A stretch of DNA of 64,000 nt from Pseudomonas sp. URMO17WK12:I2 (GCF_003253735.1 NZ_QKYW01000009.1:124001-188000); one strand, 5' to 3'; shown: positions 18,818 to 30,339, counted from the stretch's first letter. Notes: a model not told the origin generated them from the sequence alone. Numbers and translations: made by a program.

Positions 18818-19885
18818 TCAGCCCTGGGAGAGCAGCTGACGCAGGTCGATCACCGCGGCGTTGGCCCGCGAGATGTAGTTGGCCATGACCAGCGAGTGAT
18901 TGGCGAGGATGCCGTAGCCGCTGCCATTGAGCACCATCGGGCTCCACAACGTGGCCTGGGCGGCCTCCAGCTCGCGGATGATCTGCCGCACGCTGACGGT
19001 GGCGTTCTTCTTGGCCAGCACGTCGGCGAAGTCCACCTCGATGGCGCGCAGCAGATGCGACAGCGCCCAGGCCTGACCGCGCGCTTCGTAGAACACGTTG
19101 TCGATCTGCAGCCACGGCGTTTCATAGGTGCGCTCGATCACTTCGGGAACCTGACCTTCGGCCAGTTGGGTGGTCTCGGTCACTTCGGTATTCAGACGCA
19201 CCTGGCCGACGCTGGCCGACAGGCGCTGGGACAGCGAACCCAGGCGGGTGGCGACGTCGCCGAACCAGTTGTTCAGGTTGTCGGCGCGGGTGTAGAAACG
19301 CGCGCCACCCTGGCCCGGCTCGGACAGGCGAGCGAGGTAGCGATCCAGGGAGTTGATGCCCTCACGATACTCGGACTCGGCGGCCGGCAGTGCCCAGCTG
19401 CGGTGGTCGAAGTTGAAGCGCGGCTCGGCGCGCGCCAGGTCACCATCCTCGGTGGATTGCGATTGCGAACGGGCGAAGTCCTTGCGCAGCGCACGGGAGA
19501 AATCGCGCACCTGCACCAGCACGCCATATTCCCAGCTCGGCATGTTGTCGAGCCACAGGCCCGGCGGCGCCAGGTCGTTGGCCAGGTAGCCGCCCGGCTT
19601 GTCGAGCAGCGTCTGGGCGACCTGTTTGAGGGTTTCCACCGTGGTGTAGCCGTTGACCACCTGGCGCTGGCTGCTTTCAGCCGCGGCCTGCACGCGCTGC
19701 TGCACCGGGAACAGTTCCGGCTCCTGGCTCCAGTACCAGCCGACGACCAGCGCCACCAGCAGATAGATACCCAGCAAGCCGGCGATCACGCGGCCGAGCC
19801 CGCCGCCAAGGCGACGGCGAGATCCAGTGCTGGCAGCGTCATCGGCATGGGCGGTGCCGGTGGTGCGGTTCTTCCAATCGAGCAT
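18818..19885 (-). CDS. DUF2333 family inner-membrane protein
   Basis: A 355-residue protein with a basic cytoplasmic N-terminus, one membrane helix at about residues 33-55 (VIAGLLGIYLLVALVVGWYW) and a large, mostly helical periplasmic part; this matches DUF2333. Conserved stretches include PGGYLANDLAPPGLWLDNMP and GNSGYGILANHSLV-like text near the C-terminus. Function is unknown. The ATG giving MLDWKNRT is preceded by AAAGGA and fits better than the upstream in-frame ATG. The stop is followed without a gap by the Nudix gene. It is divergent from gcbA. Confidence 0.85.
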   Translation of the reverse strand: MLDWKNRTTGTAHADDAASTGSRRRLGGGLGRVIAGLLGIYLLVALVVGWYWSQEPELFPVQQRVQAAAESSQRQVVNGYTTVETLKQVAQTLLDKPGGYLANDLAPPGLWLDNMPSWEYGVLVQVRDFSRALRKDFARSQSQSTEDGDLARAEPRFNFDHRSWALPAAESEYREGINSLDRYLARLSEPGQGGARFYTRADNLNNWFGDVATRLGSLSQRLSASVGQVRLNTEVTETTQLAEGQVPEVIERTYETPWLQIDNVFYEARGQAWALSHLLRAIEVDFADVLAKKNATVSVRQIIRELEAAQATLWSPMVLNGSGYGILANHSLVMANYISRANAAVIDLRQLLSQG

Positions 19886-20207
19886 GGCGATTATCCTTTG
19901 ATCAACGACGTACAGGGCTTCGACCACAGGCCCATGGGAGGGTTGCGCTAATACTTGGGCGCCCCATGGCCTGCATCGAGGCTACGCTGCCACTATAAGG
20001 GAAGGCTGCCCTACTGCGCAGCGCACCAAGCTGTTCACGACGTGACCGGCCGGAACCACTGGCGCCAGCAAGCACTCTGCCCATGGCATGAGCAAGGGTG
20101 CGGGGCGATTCACAACTCCGGCGTCAAAGGAATGGCAAAATAACCCCCTGGTGATAGCATGGAGCCATCACGCGCAGCCCACGCCGCCATATGCAGACTG
20201 ACAGGCC
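19886..20207. other. Divergent intergenic region between DUF2333 gene and gcbA
   Basis: About 320 bp. It must carry the promoters of both flanking genes. An ACTATAAGG stretch near 19991 could be part of a minus- or plus-strand -10 box, but I could not pair it with a convincing -35. No further repeat or RNA gene was recognised. Confidence 0.4.
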
Positions 20208-21821
<1,614 letters not shown>

Positions 21822-21973
21822 GCCGCGCCGGAGCCAGGGGATCGCATGTCGATCGTCTGGCGTCATTAACGCGTCGCATGCCACTGCGTAACCACAGTGT
21901 CATAAAGGCGCCATAACGTACCGACCAACGCCGCACTGCATGGCGCAGTGCCAGCACCGATCGGACGTCAAGC

Positions 21974-23938
21974 GTGCGCCTCAAATCGCTCACCAATCTC
22001 AATACACTCCTGCTGGTCGGCATCGGCATTGCCCTGGCCTGTACCTTGTGGTGGTCACAGCGGGCACTGGAGCGCCCCTATGTGCTGATGGAGCAGTACC
22101 TGGAACTCGCCCAACAATTCCAGCGCGAGGCCGCCGGCAATATCCTCGGCTATCTGGAAAGCGGCGATGCATTGCGTCATAGCGCCGCCATCCAGAACCT
22201 GGACGCACTGCAGGCAAATGTCGATGAACTGCCCGCCAACCTCGCCGGCGATCTGGGCAGCAGCCTGGGCGAGCTGAAGGCGTTCGCTGCCGAACAACTG
22301 CTGGCGGCCGGCAAGCTGTCCGGCGATCCACAAGGGCTGCTGATCCAGGCCGAGCGGGAAATGGCCGACGCCCTGACGGGGCTCGCACGCTACGCCGACG
22401 ATGCCCAGAGCGATGGCGCCAGCGCCTACCGCCCAGCGCTCTTCGATGCCTCGCAACATCTGGCCCGCCTGGCGCTGGCCCGCACCAAGCTGGTCAGCAG
22501 CGGGCGTGCCGAACTGGCCGCGGACGTGGAACGTGAGGCGCAGGCGCTGCAGATACAGGCCAAGAGAATCAATGAGCTGCCGCTGCTCGGCGTCACGGAG
22601 GCAGCGCCCTCGGGCGACAATGCCTTCGCCTCCCTGCTAGGCCTGGACAACGATAGCCAGGAGAGCGAAGCGCAGGATCGCGGCATTGCCCTCAAGCGGG
22701 AGTTCGACAGCCTGCTGGCGCGCTACCCTGGCGAGCTGGCCCGCACCCAGGCACTGATCGAGCAACGCGCACAGTTGGTCGCCACCACCCGCGCCCGCCT
22801 GGATGCAGTCCAGCAATCCTTCACCGCCCTGGAGCCCCAGGTGCGCGCCGAGCATGGCCGCATCCAGGGCGAGGTGCGGTTGATCCTTGGCGTCATGGTG
22901 GCGCTGATCCTGCTCATCGCGCTGATCATCGACACCCTGCAGCGGCGCCTCAGCCGCCTGCTCGAGCGCCTGGTACCGGCCCTTTCGGCCTGGGCCGCGG
23001 GCGATTTCGCCAGCGAGATCCACCTGCCCACCAACACCCGTGAACTGCGCGACATCGAAGAGTCGCTCAATCGCCTGCGCCGCTACCTGGTCGAGCTGGT
23101 GGGCACCATTCACCAGCACGCCGCCCAGGTGTCGGCGTCCAGCCATACCCTGGCCGAACTGAGCAGCGGCCTGCACGATGGTGCCGAACGCCAGGCCAGT
23201 GACACCGCGCAGATCCGCGACGCCCTGGGCGAACTGGAGGCGACCATTCTGCAGGTGGCCGACGACGCCAGCCAGACCGCCACCGCCAGCCGCAACGCCG
23301 ATCGCGCCCTCGCCCAGGGCCAGAAAGTGATTGGCAACAGCCTCGCCGGCCTGCATGCGCTGGTCGACGAAGTGCAAGGCAATGCCCAGGCCATCGAGCA
23401 CCTTGCCGCAGAAACCGCCACCATCGGCAGCGTGCTGACGGTGATTCGCAGCGTTGCCGAGCAAACCAACCTGCTGGCCCTCAATGCGGCCATCGAGGCC
23501 GCACGTGCCGGTGAAGCGGGCCGTGGCTTTGCGGTAGTGGCGGACGAGGTGCGCTCGCTATCCTTGCGGACCAGCTCGGCCACCGCACAGATTCAGGAAG
23601 TCATCGGCCGCCTGCAGCAGGCCGCCAACAGCTCGGTGCAGGCCATGCGCAGCCAGGTCGAACATGCCGAAAGCACCGCCGAACAGGCACATACCGCCGA
23701 CGGAGCGCTGGACGAGATCGTCGACGCCATCGGCACCATCGCCAGCATGGCGGCGCGCATCGCCGAGGCCACGGCCTACCAGGGCGGCGCGGTCAGCGAG
23801 ATCCGTGACCACAGCGAGCGTATTTACAAACTGGGCGATGACAACCTGCAGCGCATTGGCCAGGGCCGCGCGCAAAGCGTCGAGCTGCAGGCGCTCAGCG
23901 GCCAGCTGGATCAGGCGGTGCAGGCCTTTCGGGTGTAA
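21974..23938 (+). CDS. ctpL: Methyl-accepting chemotaxis protein, CtpL-like
   Basis: A 654-residue transmembrane chemoreceptor. One helix near the N-terminus (residues 8-28) and one at about 300-322 bracket a ~270-residue helical periplasmic sensor. A HAMP linker follows, then the cytoplasmic signalling domain, whose conserved hairpin tip is VAEQTNLLALNAAIEAARAG and GRGFAVVADEVRSL (about 495-530). The position after gcbA and before dsbD is that of ctpL in P. aeruginosa, a receptor for chemotaxis to low inorganic phosphate; the ligand is inferred from synteny only. Start is a GTG with a weak GGA upstream. No methylation pentapeptide for CheR docking is visible at the C-terminus. Confidence 0.88.
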   Translation: MRLKSLTNLNTLLLVGIGIALACTLWWSQRALERPYVLMEQYLELAQQFQREAAGNILGYLESGDALRHSAAIQNLDALQANVDELPANLAGDLGSSLGELKAFAAEQLLAAGKLSGDPQGLLIQAEREMADALTGLARYADDAQSDGASAYRPALFDASQHLARLALARTKLVSSGRAELAADVEREAQALQIQAKRINELPLLGVTEAAPSGDNAFASLLGLDNDSQESEAQDRGIALKREFDSLLARYPGELARTQALIEQRAQLVATTRARLDAVQQSFTALEPQVRAEHGRIQGEVRLILGVMVALILLIALIIDTLQRRLSRLLERLVPALSAWAAGDFASEIHLPTNTRELRDIEESLNRLRRYLVELVGTIHQHAAQVSASSHTLAELSSGLHDGAERQASDTAQIRDALGELEATILQVADDASQTATASRNADRALAQGQKVIGNSLAGLHALVDEVQGNAQAIEHLAAETATIGSVLTVIRSVAEQTNLLALNAAIEAARAGEAGRGFAVVADEVRSLSLRTSSATAQIQEVIGRLQQAANSSVQAMRSQVEHAESTAEQAHTADGALDEIVDAIGTIASMAARIAEATAYQGGAVSEIRDHSERIYKLGDDNLQRIGQGRAQSVELQALSGQLDQAVQAFRV

Positions 23939-23974
23939 GCGAAGAAAAAGGCAAAGCGGAAATCGTTGCTTACC

Positions 23975-24041
23975 TGTGGGAACGGGCGGGGGCGCCTAGG
24001 CCATGCCCGTGATTTTTTCGCGGGCATGGCCCGCTTCCACA
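23975..24041. repeat. REP-type palindrome, copy 2
   Basis: Compact copy of the element at 60660. Arms TGTGGGAACGGGCGG and CATGGCCCGCTTCCACA pair imperfectly, with an internal CATGCCCG / CGGGCATG stem. It lies 37 bp after ctpL, in the 297-bp gap before dsbD, and may act as transcript 3' end or as a target for REP-processing enzymes. The rest of the gap up to dsbD shows nothing clear. Confidence 0.8.
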
Positions 24042-24235
24042 GATAATCATCAGTTCACCCTATTGGAACGATCGGCCGCTTACACCACGCCCCCGTCACC
24101 TGCGTGGCCTTATGTCGCACAACGCCCCCAAGGGCAAGCGCCCTCAAGCCAGCGCAACGGCCACTTACAGCGCGGCCCATGGCAGAGATCGCTGGCTCCG
24201 CTATCATGGCGCGATCACTGCCCCATGAGATGCCC

Positions 24236-25993
24236 ATGCCACGTTTTATCTGCCTGCTGCTGTTGCTCGTCGTTCTGCCTGCCAGCGCGGGCATTTTCGA
24301 CAGTCGTCCGAACGCCGCGCCGCTCGGCCAGGCGTTGAACAACAGCGCGGATTTCCTGCCGGTGCGCGAGGCCTTCAAGCTCAGCCTGGTCAGCAGCTCG
24401 TCGACGTCTGCGACGGTGCGCTTCGTCGCCGCCGAGGGCTATTACCTGTACCGCCACCAGTTCAAGTTCGAGGTCGAGCCCACCGAGTTGGCAGGCAAGC
24501 CGGTCGACGTGCCAGAGGGCCTGCACAAGAACGATCAGTATTTTGGCGACGTGCAGGTGTTCTACGAGGTGCTGGACGTCGAAGTGCCGCTGAACAACCC
24601 GGACAACAAGCCGCTCGATATTGCCGTCAGCTACCAGGGCTGCGCCGACAAGGGCCTGTGTTATCCCCCTGAGACGGAGATTCTGGCCATCAATGGCGGC
24701 CTTGCCGGTGCTGCGCAAACCAAGGCCAGCTGGAGCTGGACCGACCTGGCGCTGATGTTCGCCGCCGGCCTGACCCTGACCTTCACCCCCTGCGTGCTGC
24801 CCATGCTGCCGATCCTCTCCGGCGTGGTGCTGCGCGGCCGGCCGAGCAGATCGCGTGGGCTGGTGCTGTCGCTGGCCTACGTGCTGCCGATGGCCGCCTG
24901 CTACGCGGCGCTCGGCGCGCTGATGGGGCTGTTCGGCGCCAAGCTCAACCTGCAGGCGATGCTGCAATCGCCCTGGGTGCTGGTGCCCTTCGCGTTGTTC
25001 TTCGCGCTGTTCGCGGTGGCCATGTTCGGTGTCTTCGAATTGCGCCTGCCGGCGTTCATTCGTGAGCGCCTGGATCGCAAGGCTGCGCAAACCCAGGGCG
25101 GCACCATCGCCGGGGCTGCGACCCTGGGCGTGCTCTCCAGCCTGATCGTCTCGCCGTGCATCACTGCGCCATTCACTGCGCTGCTTCTATATATCAGCAG
25201 CACCGGCGATGCCGCCGGCGGCGCCCTGCAACTGTTCGCCCTGGGCCTGGGCATGGGCACGCCACTGGTGATCTTCGCCGCTGGCGGCGGCGCCCTGCTG
25301 CCAAAATCCGGCACCTGGATGGTCGCCGTGCGCAACGCCTTTGGCGTGATGCTGCTGGGCGTATCGGTATGGTTGCTCGAGCGCGTACTGCCCGGGGAAC
25401 TGTCTCTGGCGCTGTGGGGGCTGCTGGCTGCGGGCGTCGCGCTGTTTCTCGGCGCCCTGGAATTCACCCCGAAAAACGCCTGGGGCAAACTCGCGCAACT
25501 GGTTGGTTTGGCGCTGCTGGTTTACGCACTCGCTGCCTGGACAGGCGCCCTGCAAGGCCGTGATGATCCGCTGCGCCCGCTCGGCAGCGGCCTCGATGCA
25601 GGCCAGGCGAACACCGCAAGCGCTGGCAGCTGGCAGACCGTCAGCACGCCCGCAGAGCTGGATGCTGCCCTGGCGCAGGCCAAGGGCAGCGGCCAACCGC
25701 TGCTGCTCGACTGGTACGCCGACTGGTGCATCAGCTGCAAGAAGATCGAACGCGAAGTGTTCAATTCCACCCAGATCGGCCCGCAACTGGCCGACTACCA
25801 TCTGGTGCGCTTCGACATGACCGATAGCACTGCCGCGCAACGCGCCGTGCTCGATCGATACAAGTTGTTCGGCCCGCCGGCGATTCAGCTGTTCGCCGCC
25901 AGCGGCAAGGAAATGCACGATCTGCGCGTAGTTGGCGAAATCGACGCCGAGCGCTTTTCCGAGCGTCTGAGCAAGGCGCGAGAACGTTTTTAG
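24236..25993 (+). CDS. dsbD: Thiol:disulfide interchange protein DsbD
   Basis: Moves reducing power from cytoplasmic thioredoxin across the inner membrane to periplasmic DsbC/DsbG and cytochrome maturation. The 585-residue protein has a signal peptide, an N-terminal periplasmic domain with the cysteine pair in GCADKGLCYPP (around residue 135), a central eight-helix membrane domain with TPCVLPMLPIL and SPCITAPF cysteines, and a C-terminal thioredoxin-like domain with DWCISCKK (around residue 497). Several in-frame ATGs cluster at the start; I took the last, with a GAG 8 bases upstream. It is followed by aroQ, the usual Pseudomonas order. Confidence 0.94.
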   Translation: MPRFICLLLLLVVLPASAGIFDSRPNAAPLGQALNNSADFLPVREAFKLSLVSSSSTSATVRFVAAEGYYLYRHQFKFEVEPTELAGKPVDVPEGLHKNDQYFGDVQVFYEVLDVEVPLNNPDNKPLDIAVSYQGCADKGLCYPPETEILAINGGLAGAAQTKASWSWTDLALMFAAGLTLTFTPCVLPMLPILSGVVLRGRPSRSRGLVLSLAYVLPMAACYAALGALMGLFGAKLNLQAMLQSPWVLVPFALFFALFAVAMFGVFELRLPAFIRERLDRKAAQTQGGTIAGAATLGVLSSLIVSPCITAPFTALLLYISSTGDAAGGALQLFALGLGMGTPLVIFAAGGGALLPKSGTWMVAVRNAFGVMLLGVSVWLLERVLPGELSLALWGLLAAGVALFLGALEFTPKNAWGKLAQLVGLALLVYALAAWTGALQGRDDPLRPLGSGLDAGQANTASAGSWQTVSTPAELDAALAQAKGSGQPLLLDWYADWCISCKKIEREVFNSTQIGPQLADYHLVRFDMTDSTAAQRAVLDRYKLFGPPAIQLFAASGKEMHDLRVVGEIDAERFSERLSKARERF

Positions 25994-26113
25994 GCAATTC
26001 GGTCACATATCCAGCCAACCCTGCACGGATCGTGCTGACTACTCCCAAAAACTGGACAGCCCTACGGCAATTCTGGCAGAGTCCGCGCAGCTAAAAAGAA
26101 GGAAGCCCGGATC

Positions 26114-26563
26114 ATGTCGACGTTGCTGGTTTTGCACGGCCCCAATTTGAACCTGCTCGGCACGCGTGAGCCAGGTACCTATGGCGCCACCACGCTGGAG
26201 CAGATCAACCTCGATCTTGAGCAGCGCGCCCGCGAAGCCGGCCATCACCTGCTGCACCTGCAGAGCAACGCCGAGTACGAACTGATCGAGCGCATTCATG
26301 CCGCGCGTGGTGAGGGCGTCGACTTCATCATCATCAACCCGGCGGCCTTCACCCACACCAGCGTCGCGTTACGTGACGCATTGCTGGCGGTGAGCATCCC
26401 ATTCATCGAAGTGCACCTGTCCAACGTGCACAAGCGTGAGCCTTTTCGGCACCACTCCTACTTTTCCGATGTGGCGGTAGGGGTGATCTGCGGTCTCGGT
26501 GCCACTGGCTACCGCCTGGCGCTCGAAGCCTCGCTGGAACAACTGGCGAGCAAAAACACCTGA
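26114..26563 (+). CDS. aroQ: 3-dehydroquinate dehydratase, type II
   Basis: Catalyses dehydration of 3-dehydroquinate to 3-dehydroshikimate in aromatic amino acid synthesis. The 149-residue type-II enzyme shows the signature LVLHGPNLNLLGTREPGTYG (catalytic Arg and Tyr), LQSNAEYELIERIH, IINPAAFTHTS and EVHLSNVHKREPFR with the catalytic histidine. The ATG follows an AAGAAGGA stretch. It precedes accB by 72 bp; aroQ-accB-accC is a common Pseudomonas arrangement and probably co-transcribed. Confidence 0.97.
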   Translation: MSTLLVLHGPNLNLLGTREPGTYGATTLEQINLDLEQRAREAGHHLLHLQSNAEYELIERIHAARGEGVDFIIINPAAFTHTSVALRDALLAVSIPFIEVHLSNVHKREPFRHHSYFSDVAVGVICGLGATGYRLALEASLEQLASKNT

Positions 26564-26635
26564 TACCGGCGCCTGTGCGCGGCGGTTCATTCCCACAACT
26601 TGAACGACCCTGACCTGACTGGGAGTTGAACACCT

Positions 26636-27088
26636 ATGGATATTCGCAAAGTCAAAAAACTGATCGAGCTGCTGGAAGAGTCCGGCATCGACGAGCTGGA
26701 AATCAAAGAGGGCGAAGAGTCCGTACGCATCAGCCGTCATGGCAAGCAACCGGCCTACGCCCAGCCTGTCTACGCACCGGCTCCTGCTCCGGTCGCTGCC
26801 GCCGCTCCGGTAGCCGCCGCTGCTGACGCTGCGCCAGCCGCTGCCAAACTCAATGGCACCGTGGTTCGCTCGCCGATGGTCGGTACCTTCTACCGCGCTG
26901 CTTCGCCGACTTCGGGCAACTTCGTTGAAGTCGGTTCGACCGTGAAGAAAGGCGACATCCTCTGCATCGTCGAAGCGATGAAGATGATGAACCACATCGA
27001 GGCCGAAACCAGCGGCACGATCGAATCCATCCTGGGCGAGAACGGCCAGCCGGTGGAATACGATCAACCGCTGTTCACCATCGTCTGA
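26636..27088 (+). CDS. accB: Biotin carboxyl carrier protein of acetyl-CoA carboxylase
   Basis: Carries carboxybiotin between the biotin carboxylase and carboxyltransferase in the first step of fatty acid synthesis. The 150-residue protein has an N-terminal helical domain (MDIRKVKKLIELLEESGIDE), an Ala-Pro linker (about residues 40-72) and a C-terminal biotinyl domain with EAMKMMN, biotin lysine at about residue 116. The thumb region TFYRAASPTSGNFVEVG is present. A GGGAG ribosome site precedes the ATG. accC begins 17 bases after the stop. Confidence 0.98.
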   Translation: MDIRKVKKLIELLEESGIDELEIKEGEESVRISRHGKQPAYAQPVYAPAPAPVAAAAPVAAAADAAPAAAKLNGTVVRSPMVGTFYRAASPTSGNFVEVGSTVKKGDILCIVEAMKMMNHIEAETSGTIESILGENGQPVEYDQPLFTIV

Positions 27089-27105
27089 TGCACGGGGAAC
27101 CCGTA

Positions 27106-28461
27106 ATGCAGAAGCTGGAAAAAGTTCTGATCGCCAACCGCGGCGAGATCGCCCTGCGCATCCTGCGTGCCTGCAAGGAATTGGGCATCAAGACCGTGGC
27201 CGTGCACTCCACTGCCGACCGCGAGCTGATGCACCTGGCCCTGGCCGACGAATCGGTGTGCATCGGCCCGGCGCCGGGCAACCTGTCGTACCTGAACATC
27301 CCGGCGATCATCAGCGCCGCGGAGCTCACCGGTGCCACCGCCATCCACCCGGGCTACGGCTTCCTCGCGGAAAACGCCGACTTCGCCGAACAGGTGGAAA
27401 ACTCCGGGTTCGCCTTCATCGGCCCGAAAGCTGACACCATCCGCCTGATGGGCGACAAGGTGTCGGCCAAGGACGCCATGATCAAAGCCGGCGTACCGGT
27501 GGTTCCCGGCTCCGACGGCCCACTGCCGGAAGATGAAGCAGAGTCTCTGCGCATCGCCCGTGAAGTCGGCTACCCGGTGATCATCAAGGCCGCTGGCGGC
27601 GGCGGTGGTCGCGGCATGCGCGTGGTCTGGAAGGAAGAAGACCTGATCAAGTCGGCACGCCTTACCCGCAGCGAAGCGGGCTCGGTATTCGGCAACCCGA
27701 TGGTCTACCTCGAGAAGTTCCTTGGCAATCCGCGTCACGTGGAAGTCCAGGTGCTGTCCGATGGCCAGGGTAACGCCATCCATCTGTACGACCGCGACTG
27801 CTCGCTGCAGCGCCGTCACCAGAAGGTTCTCGAAGAAGCCCCGGCTCCGCTGATCGACGAGAAGGCCCGCGCCGAAGTGCTCAAGCGCTGCGTCGACGCC
27901 TGTATCGAAATCGGCTACCGCGGTGCCGGCACCTTCGAGTTCCTCTATGAAGACGGCCGTTTCTACTTCATCGAGATGAACACCCGCGTCCAGGTCGAGC
28001 ACCCGGTCACCGAAATGGTCACCGGCATCGACATCGTCAAGGAGATGCTCAGCATCGCCGCGGGCAACAAGCTGTCGTACAAGCAGGAAGACATCAAGCT
28101 GCTGGGCCACGCCCTGGAGTGCCGTATCAACGCCGAAGACCCGGATAACTTCATGCCCTGCCCCGGCAAGGTGAAGCACTTCCACGCCCCAGGCGGTTTT
28201 GGCGTACGTGTCGACTCGCACCTGTACAGCGGCTACTCGGTACCGCCGAACTACGACTCGCTGATCGGCAAGCTGATCACCTACGGTGTGACGCGTGACG
28301 AAGCCATGGCGCGCATGCGCAATGCCCTGGACGAGATCGTCATCGACGGCATCAAGACCAACGTGCCGCTGCACCGTGATCTGGTTCGTGACAAGGGTTT
28401 CTGCGAGGGTGGCATCAACATCCACTACCTCGAGAAGAAACTGGGCATGGACAAGCACTGA
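27106..28461 (+). CDS. accC: Biotin carboxylase subunit of acetyl-CoA carboxylase
   Basis: Carboxylates the biotin on AccB using ATP and bicarbonate. The 451-residue ATP-grasp enzyme begins KVLIANRGEIALRILRAC and contains the glycine-rich ATP loop AAGGGGGRGMRVV, the HVEVQVLSDGQGN and RDCSLQRRHQKVLEEAPAP motifs and catalytic EMNTRVQVEHPVTE. I chose the ATG preceded by GGGGAAC; an in-frame ATG six codons earlier lies right at the accB stop. A strong terminator follows, so accBC ends here. Confidence 0.98.
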   Translation: MQKLEKVLIANRGEIALRILRACKELGIKTVAVHSTADRELMHLALADESVCIGPAPGNLSYLNIPAIISAAELTGATAIHPGYGFLAENADFAEQVENSGFAFIGPKADTIRLMGDKVSAKDAMIKAGVPVVPGSDGPLPEDEAESLRIAREVGYPVIIKAAGGGGGRGMRVVWKEEDLIKSARLTRSEAGSVFGNPMVYLEKFLGNPRHVEVQVLSDGQGNAIHLYDRDCSLQRRHQKVLEEAPAPLIDEKARAEVLKRCVDACIEIGYRGAGTFEFLYEDGRFYFIEMNTRVQVEHPVTEMVTGIDIVKEMLSIAAGNKLSYKQEDIKLLGHALECRINAEDPDNFMPCPGKVKHFHAPGGFGVRVDSHLYSGYSVPPNYDSLIGKLITYGVTRDEAMARMRNALDEIVIDGIKTNVPLHRDLVRDKGFCEGGINIHYLEKKLGMDKH

Positions 28462-28497
28462 CAGGCCACGGCCTGTTGCCAGTCCGAGCACCTAGAA

Positions 28498-28527
28498 GGG
28501 AGCGGCCAAGGCCGCTCCCTTTGCATT
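28498..28527 (+). terminator. Rho-independent terminator after accC
   Basis: A perfect 10-bp stem (GGGAGCGGCC / GGCCGCTCCC) with a two-base AA loop, followed by TTTGCATTT. It lies 36 bp after the accC stop and just before the DUF4272 gene. Confidence 0.8.
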
Positions 28528-28549
28528 TCATACCCCCCAGGATGCTGAC

Positions 28550-29245
28550 ATGAACGGATCCTCACCCGACAACCTCCACGCACTGACGCCCGAGGCGCGC
28601 AAGCGGGCGTCCATCGACCGCCTCAAGGCAGCCGGCATTCCCTATATCGAGCACCTGCCGATGATCGAAGCGGCCAGCGAGGTGCGCGTGCGCAGCGCCG
28701 AGGACATCGCCCGGCGCGCCATTGCCTGCCTGATCGCCATCCAGGCGGCCTGCGATCGCCAGGCCGGCCAGTACACGCCAGAGACCGCACAGTGGTGCCA
28801 GGAGCTGCTGGAGCAGTACGCCATCGACGAGCTGACGCCCTGCGAAGCACGCATCCTCGGCAACGGCGGCGGCGAGCAGGACGTGGTCAACATGGTCTGG
28901 AAATACGAAGCCTACTGGGTACTGCTGTGGGCGCTTGGCGTGGTGGACGAGCTGGACTTTCCCGACCACGCCATCGATTGCGACTTCGCCATCCAGGCCG
29001 TGGCGCAGCACCCCGACTTCGCCGCGTTCATGGCCACGACGAAACTGCGCGACATTGCCAGCATCCTCGACCAAGCCGATCTGATCTACCGCTACCACTG
29101 GGCCTGCGTAGACGCGCGCCTGAAGCAGGCGCCGATGCCCGCCGGCCTGAACCCCAGCGTAGTCATGGAGCGCCACGCGGCCTTAAACTGGCTTATCGAC
29201 AACGATGGCCAGGACGACTGGGACAACCCGGACGTCAGTACCTGA
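28550..29245 (+). CDS. DUF4272 domain-containing protein
   Basis: A 231-residue soluble protein. The N-terminal RKRASIDRLKAAGIPYIEHLP and the central VWKYEAYWVLLWALGVVDEL with CDF are characteristic of DUF4272 proteins (a YE.YWVLLWALG core). No catalytic motif or export signal is seen; the C-terminus is acidic. The function is unknown. It sits between the accBC terminator and prmA as in other Pseudomonas. Start ATG follows a weak AGGATGCTGAC stretch. Confidence 0.82.
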   Translation: MNGSSPDNLHALTPEARKRASIDRLKAAGIPYIEHLPMIEAASEVRVRSAEDIARRAIACLIAIQAACDRQAGQYTPETAQWCQELLEQYAIDELTPCEARILGNGGGEQDVVNMVWKYEAYWVLLWALGVVDELDFPDHAIDCDFAIQAVAQHPDFAAFMATTKLRDIASILDQADLIYRYHWACVDARLKQAPMPAGLNPSVVMERHAALNWLIDNDGQDDWDNPDVST

Positions 29246-29324
29246 ACCATCCAGGCACACCCGCCTGGCCATCCCCCTGCCGCCGCCGGCCCTGCGCTGA
29301 CGGCCGCCCCCACCGGAGCCTTCC

Positions 29325-30203
29325 ATGCCCTGGCTACAACTGCGCCTCGCCATCACGCCCGAGCAGGCGCCCACCTATGAAGACGCCTTGCTGGACGTCG
29401 GCGCGGTGTCCGTGACCTTCATGGACGCCGAAGACCAGCCGATCTTCGAGCCCGACCTGGGCACCACGCCGCTGTGGAGCCACACCCACCTGCTCGCCCT
29501 GTTCGAAGCCGATACCGACGCCGACGCCTTGGTCGCACACCTGCGACTGCTGACCGGCGGCGACTTGCCGGAGCACCATATCGAGCGCATCGAAGATCAG
29601 GACTGGGAGCGCAGCTGGATGGACGGCTTCGCGCCGATGCGTTTCGGCCAGCGCCTGTGGATCGTGCCGAGCTGGCATGAAGCGCCGCAGCCGGACGCCG
29701 TCAACCTGCTGCTCGACCCGGGCCTGGCATTCGGCACCGGTACTCACCCGACCACCTCGCTGTGTCTGCAGTGGCTCGACGGGCAGGCGCTGGAAGGCTG
29801 CAGCGTGCTGGATTTCGGCTGCGGCTCGGGCATCCTGGCCATCGCTGCCCTGCTGCTCGGCGCGCCGCGTGCGGTGGGTACCGACATCGACCCGCAGGCC
29901 CTGGAAGCCTCGCGCGACAACGCCGGGCGCAACGGCATCGCCGATGAGCGTTTCCCGGTCTACCTGCCGGCCGACCTGCCCCAGGAGCCCGCGGACGTAG
30001 TGGTCGCCAACATCCTCGCCGGCCCGCTGGTCAGCCTGGCGCCGCAGATCACCCGCCTGGTGAAGAGCGGCGGCCGCCTTGCGCTATCAGGCATTCTCGC
30101 CGAGCAGGCCGAGGAAGTGCGCGCCGCCTACGCCGCCGACTTCCAGCTCGACCCGACCGCCACCCTGGACGGCTGGGTGCGCATCAGCGGCGTTCGCCAC
30201 TAA
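29325..30203 (+). CDS. prmA: Ribosomal protein L11 methyltransferase
   Basis: Trimethylates ribosomal protein L11 at several amino groups using S-adenosylmethionine. The 292-residue enzyme begins MPWLQLRLAITPEQA with a small substrate-recognition domain. DQDWERSWMDGFAPMRFG and DPGLAFGTGTHPTT are PrmA signatures, followed by SAM motif I VLDFGCGSGILAIAA (around residue 161), GTDIDPQALEA, and the catalytic-loop NILAGPL. The upstream gap of 79 bp has no obvious terminator, so it may be read with the DUF4272 gene. Confidence 0.96.
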   Translation: MPWLQLRLAITPEQAPTYEDALLDVGAVSVTFMDAEDQPIFEPDLGTTPLWSHTHLLALFEADTDADALVAHLRLLTGGDLPEHHIERIEDQDWERSWMDGFAPMRFGQRLWIVPSWHEAPQPDAVNLLLDPGLAFGTGTHPTTSLCLQWLDGQALEGCSVLDFGCGSGILAIAALLLGAPRAVGTDIDPQALEASRDNAGRNGIADERFPVYLPADLPQEPADVVVANILAGPLVSLAPQITRLVKSGGRLALSGILAEQAEEVRAAYAADFQLDPTATLDGWVRISGVRH

Positions 30204-30339
30204 ACCCGTAGTCTGTTGCCACTCCAGCATGAGCGCGCCGTAGCCCGCAGTTGCGGGCACGGCACTTAATGCTGCTTTTGCAATCTGTTGGGTTAGACTA
30301 TCGCCCCGTTTTTGCCGCCCTGCGGCCGCCGGATTCAGC

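Noticed and set aside
28562..29176. Minus-strand frame opposite the DUF4272 gene
   Set aside because: The plus-strand frame has the DUF4272 signature and proper spacing after the accC terminator; the antisense frame has no such support.
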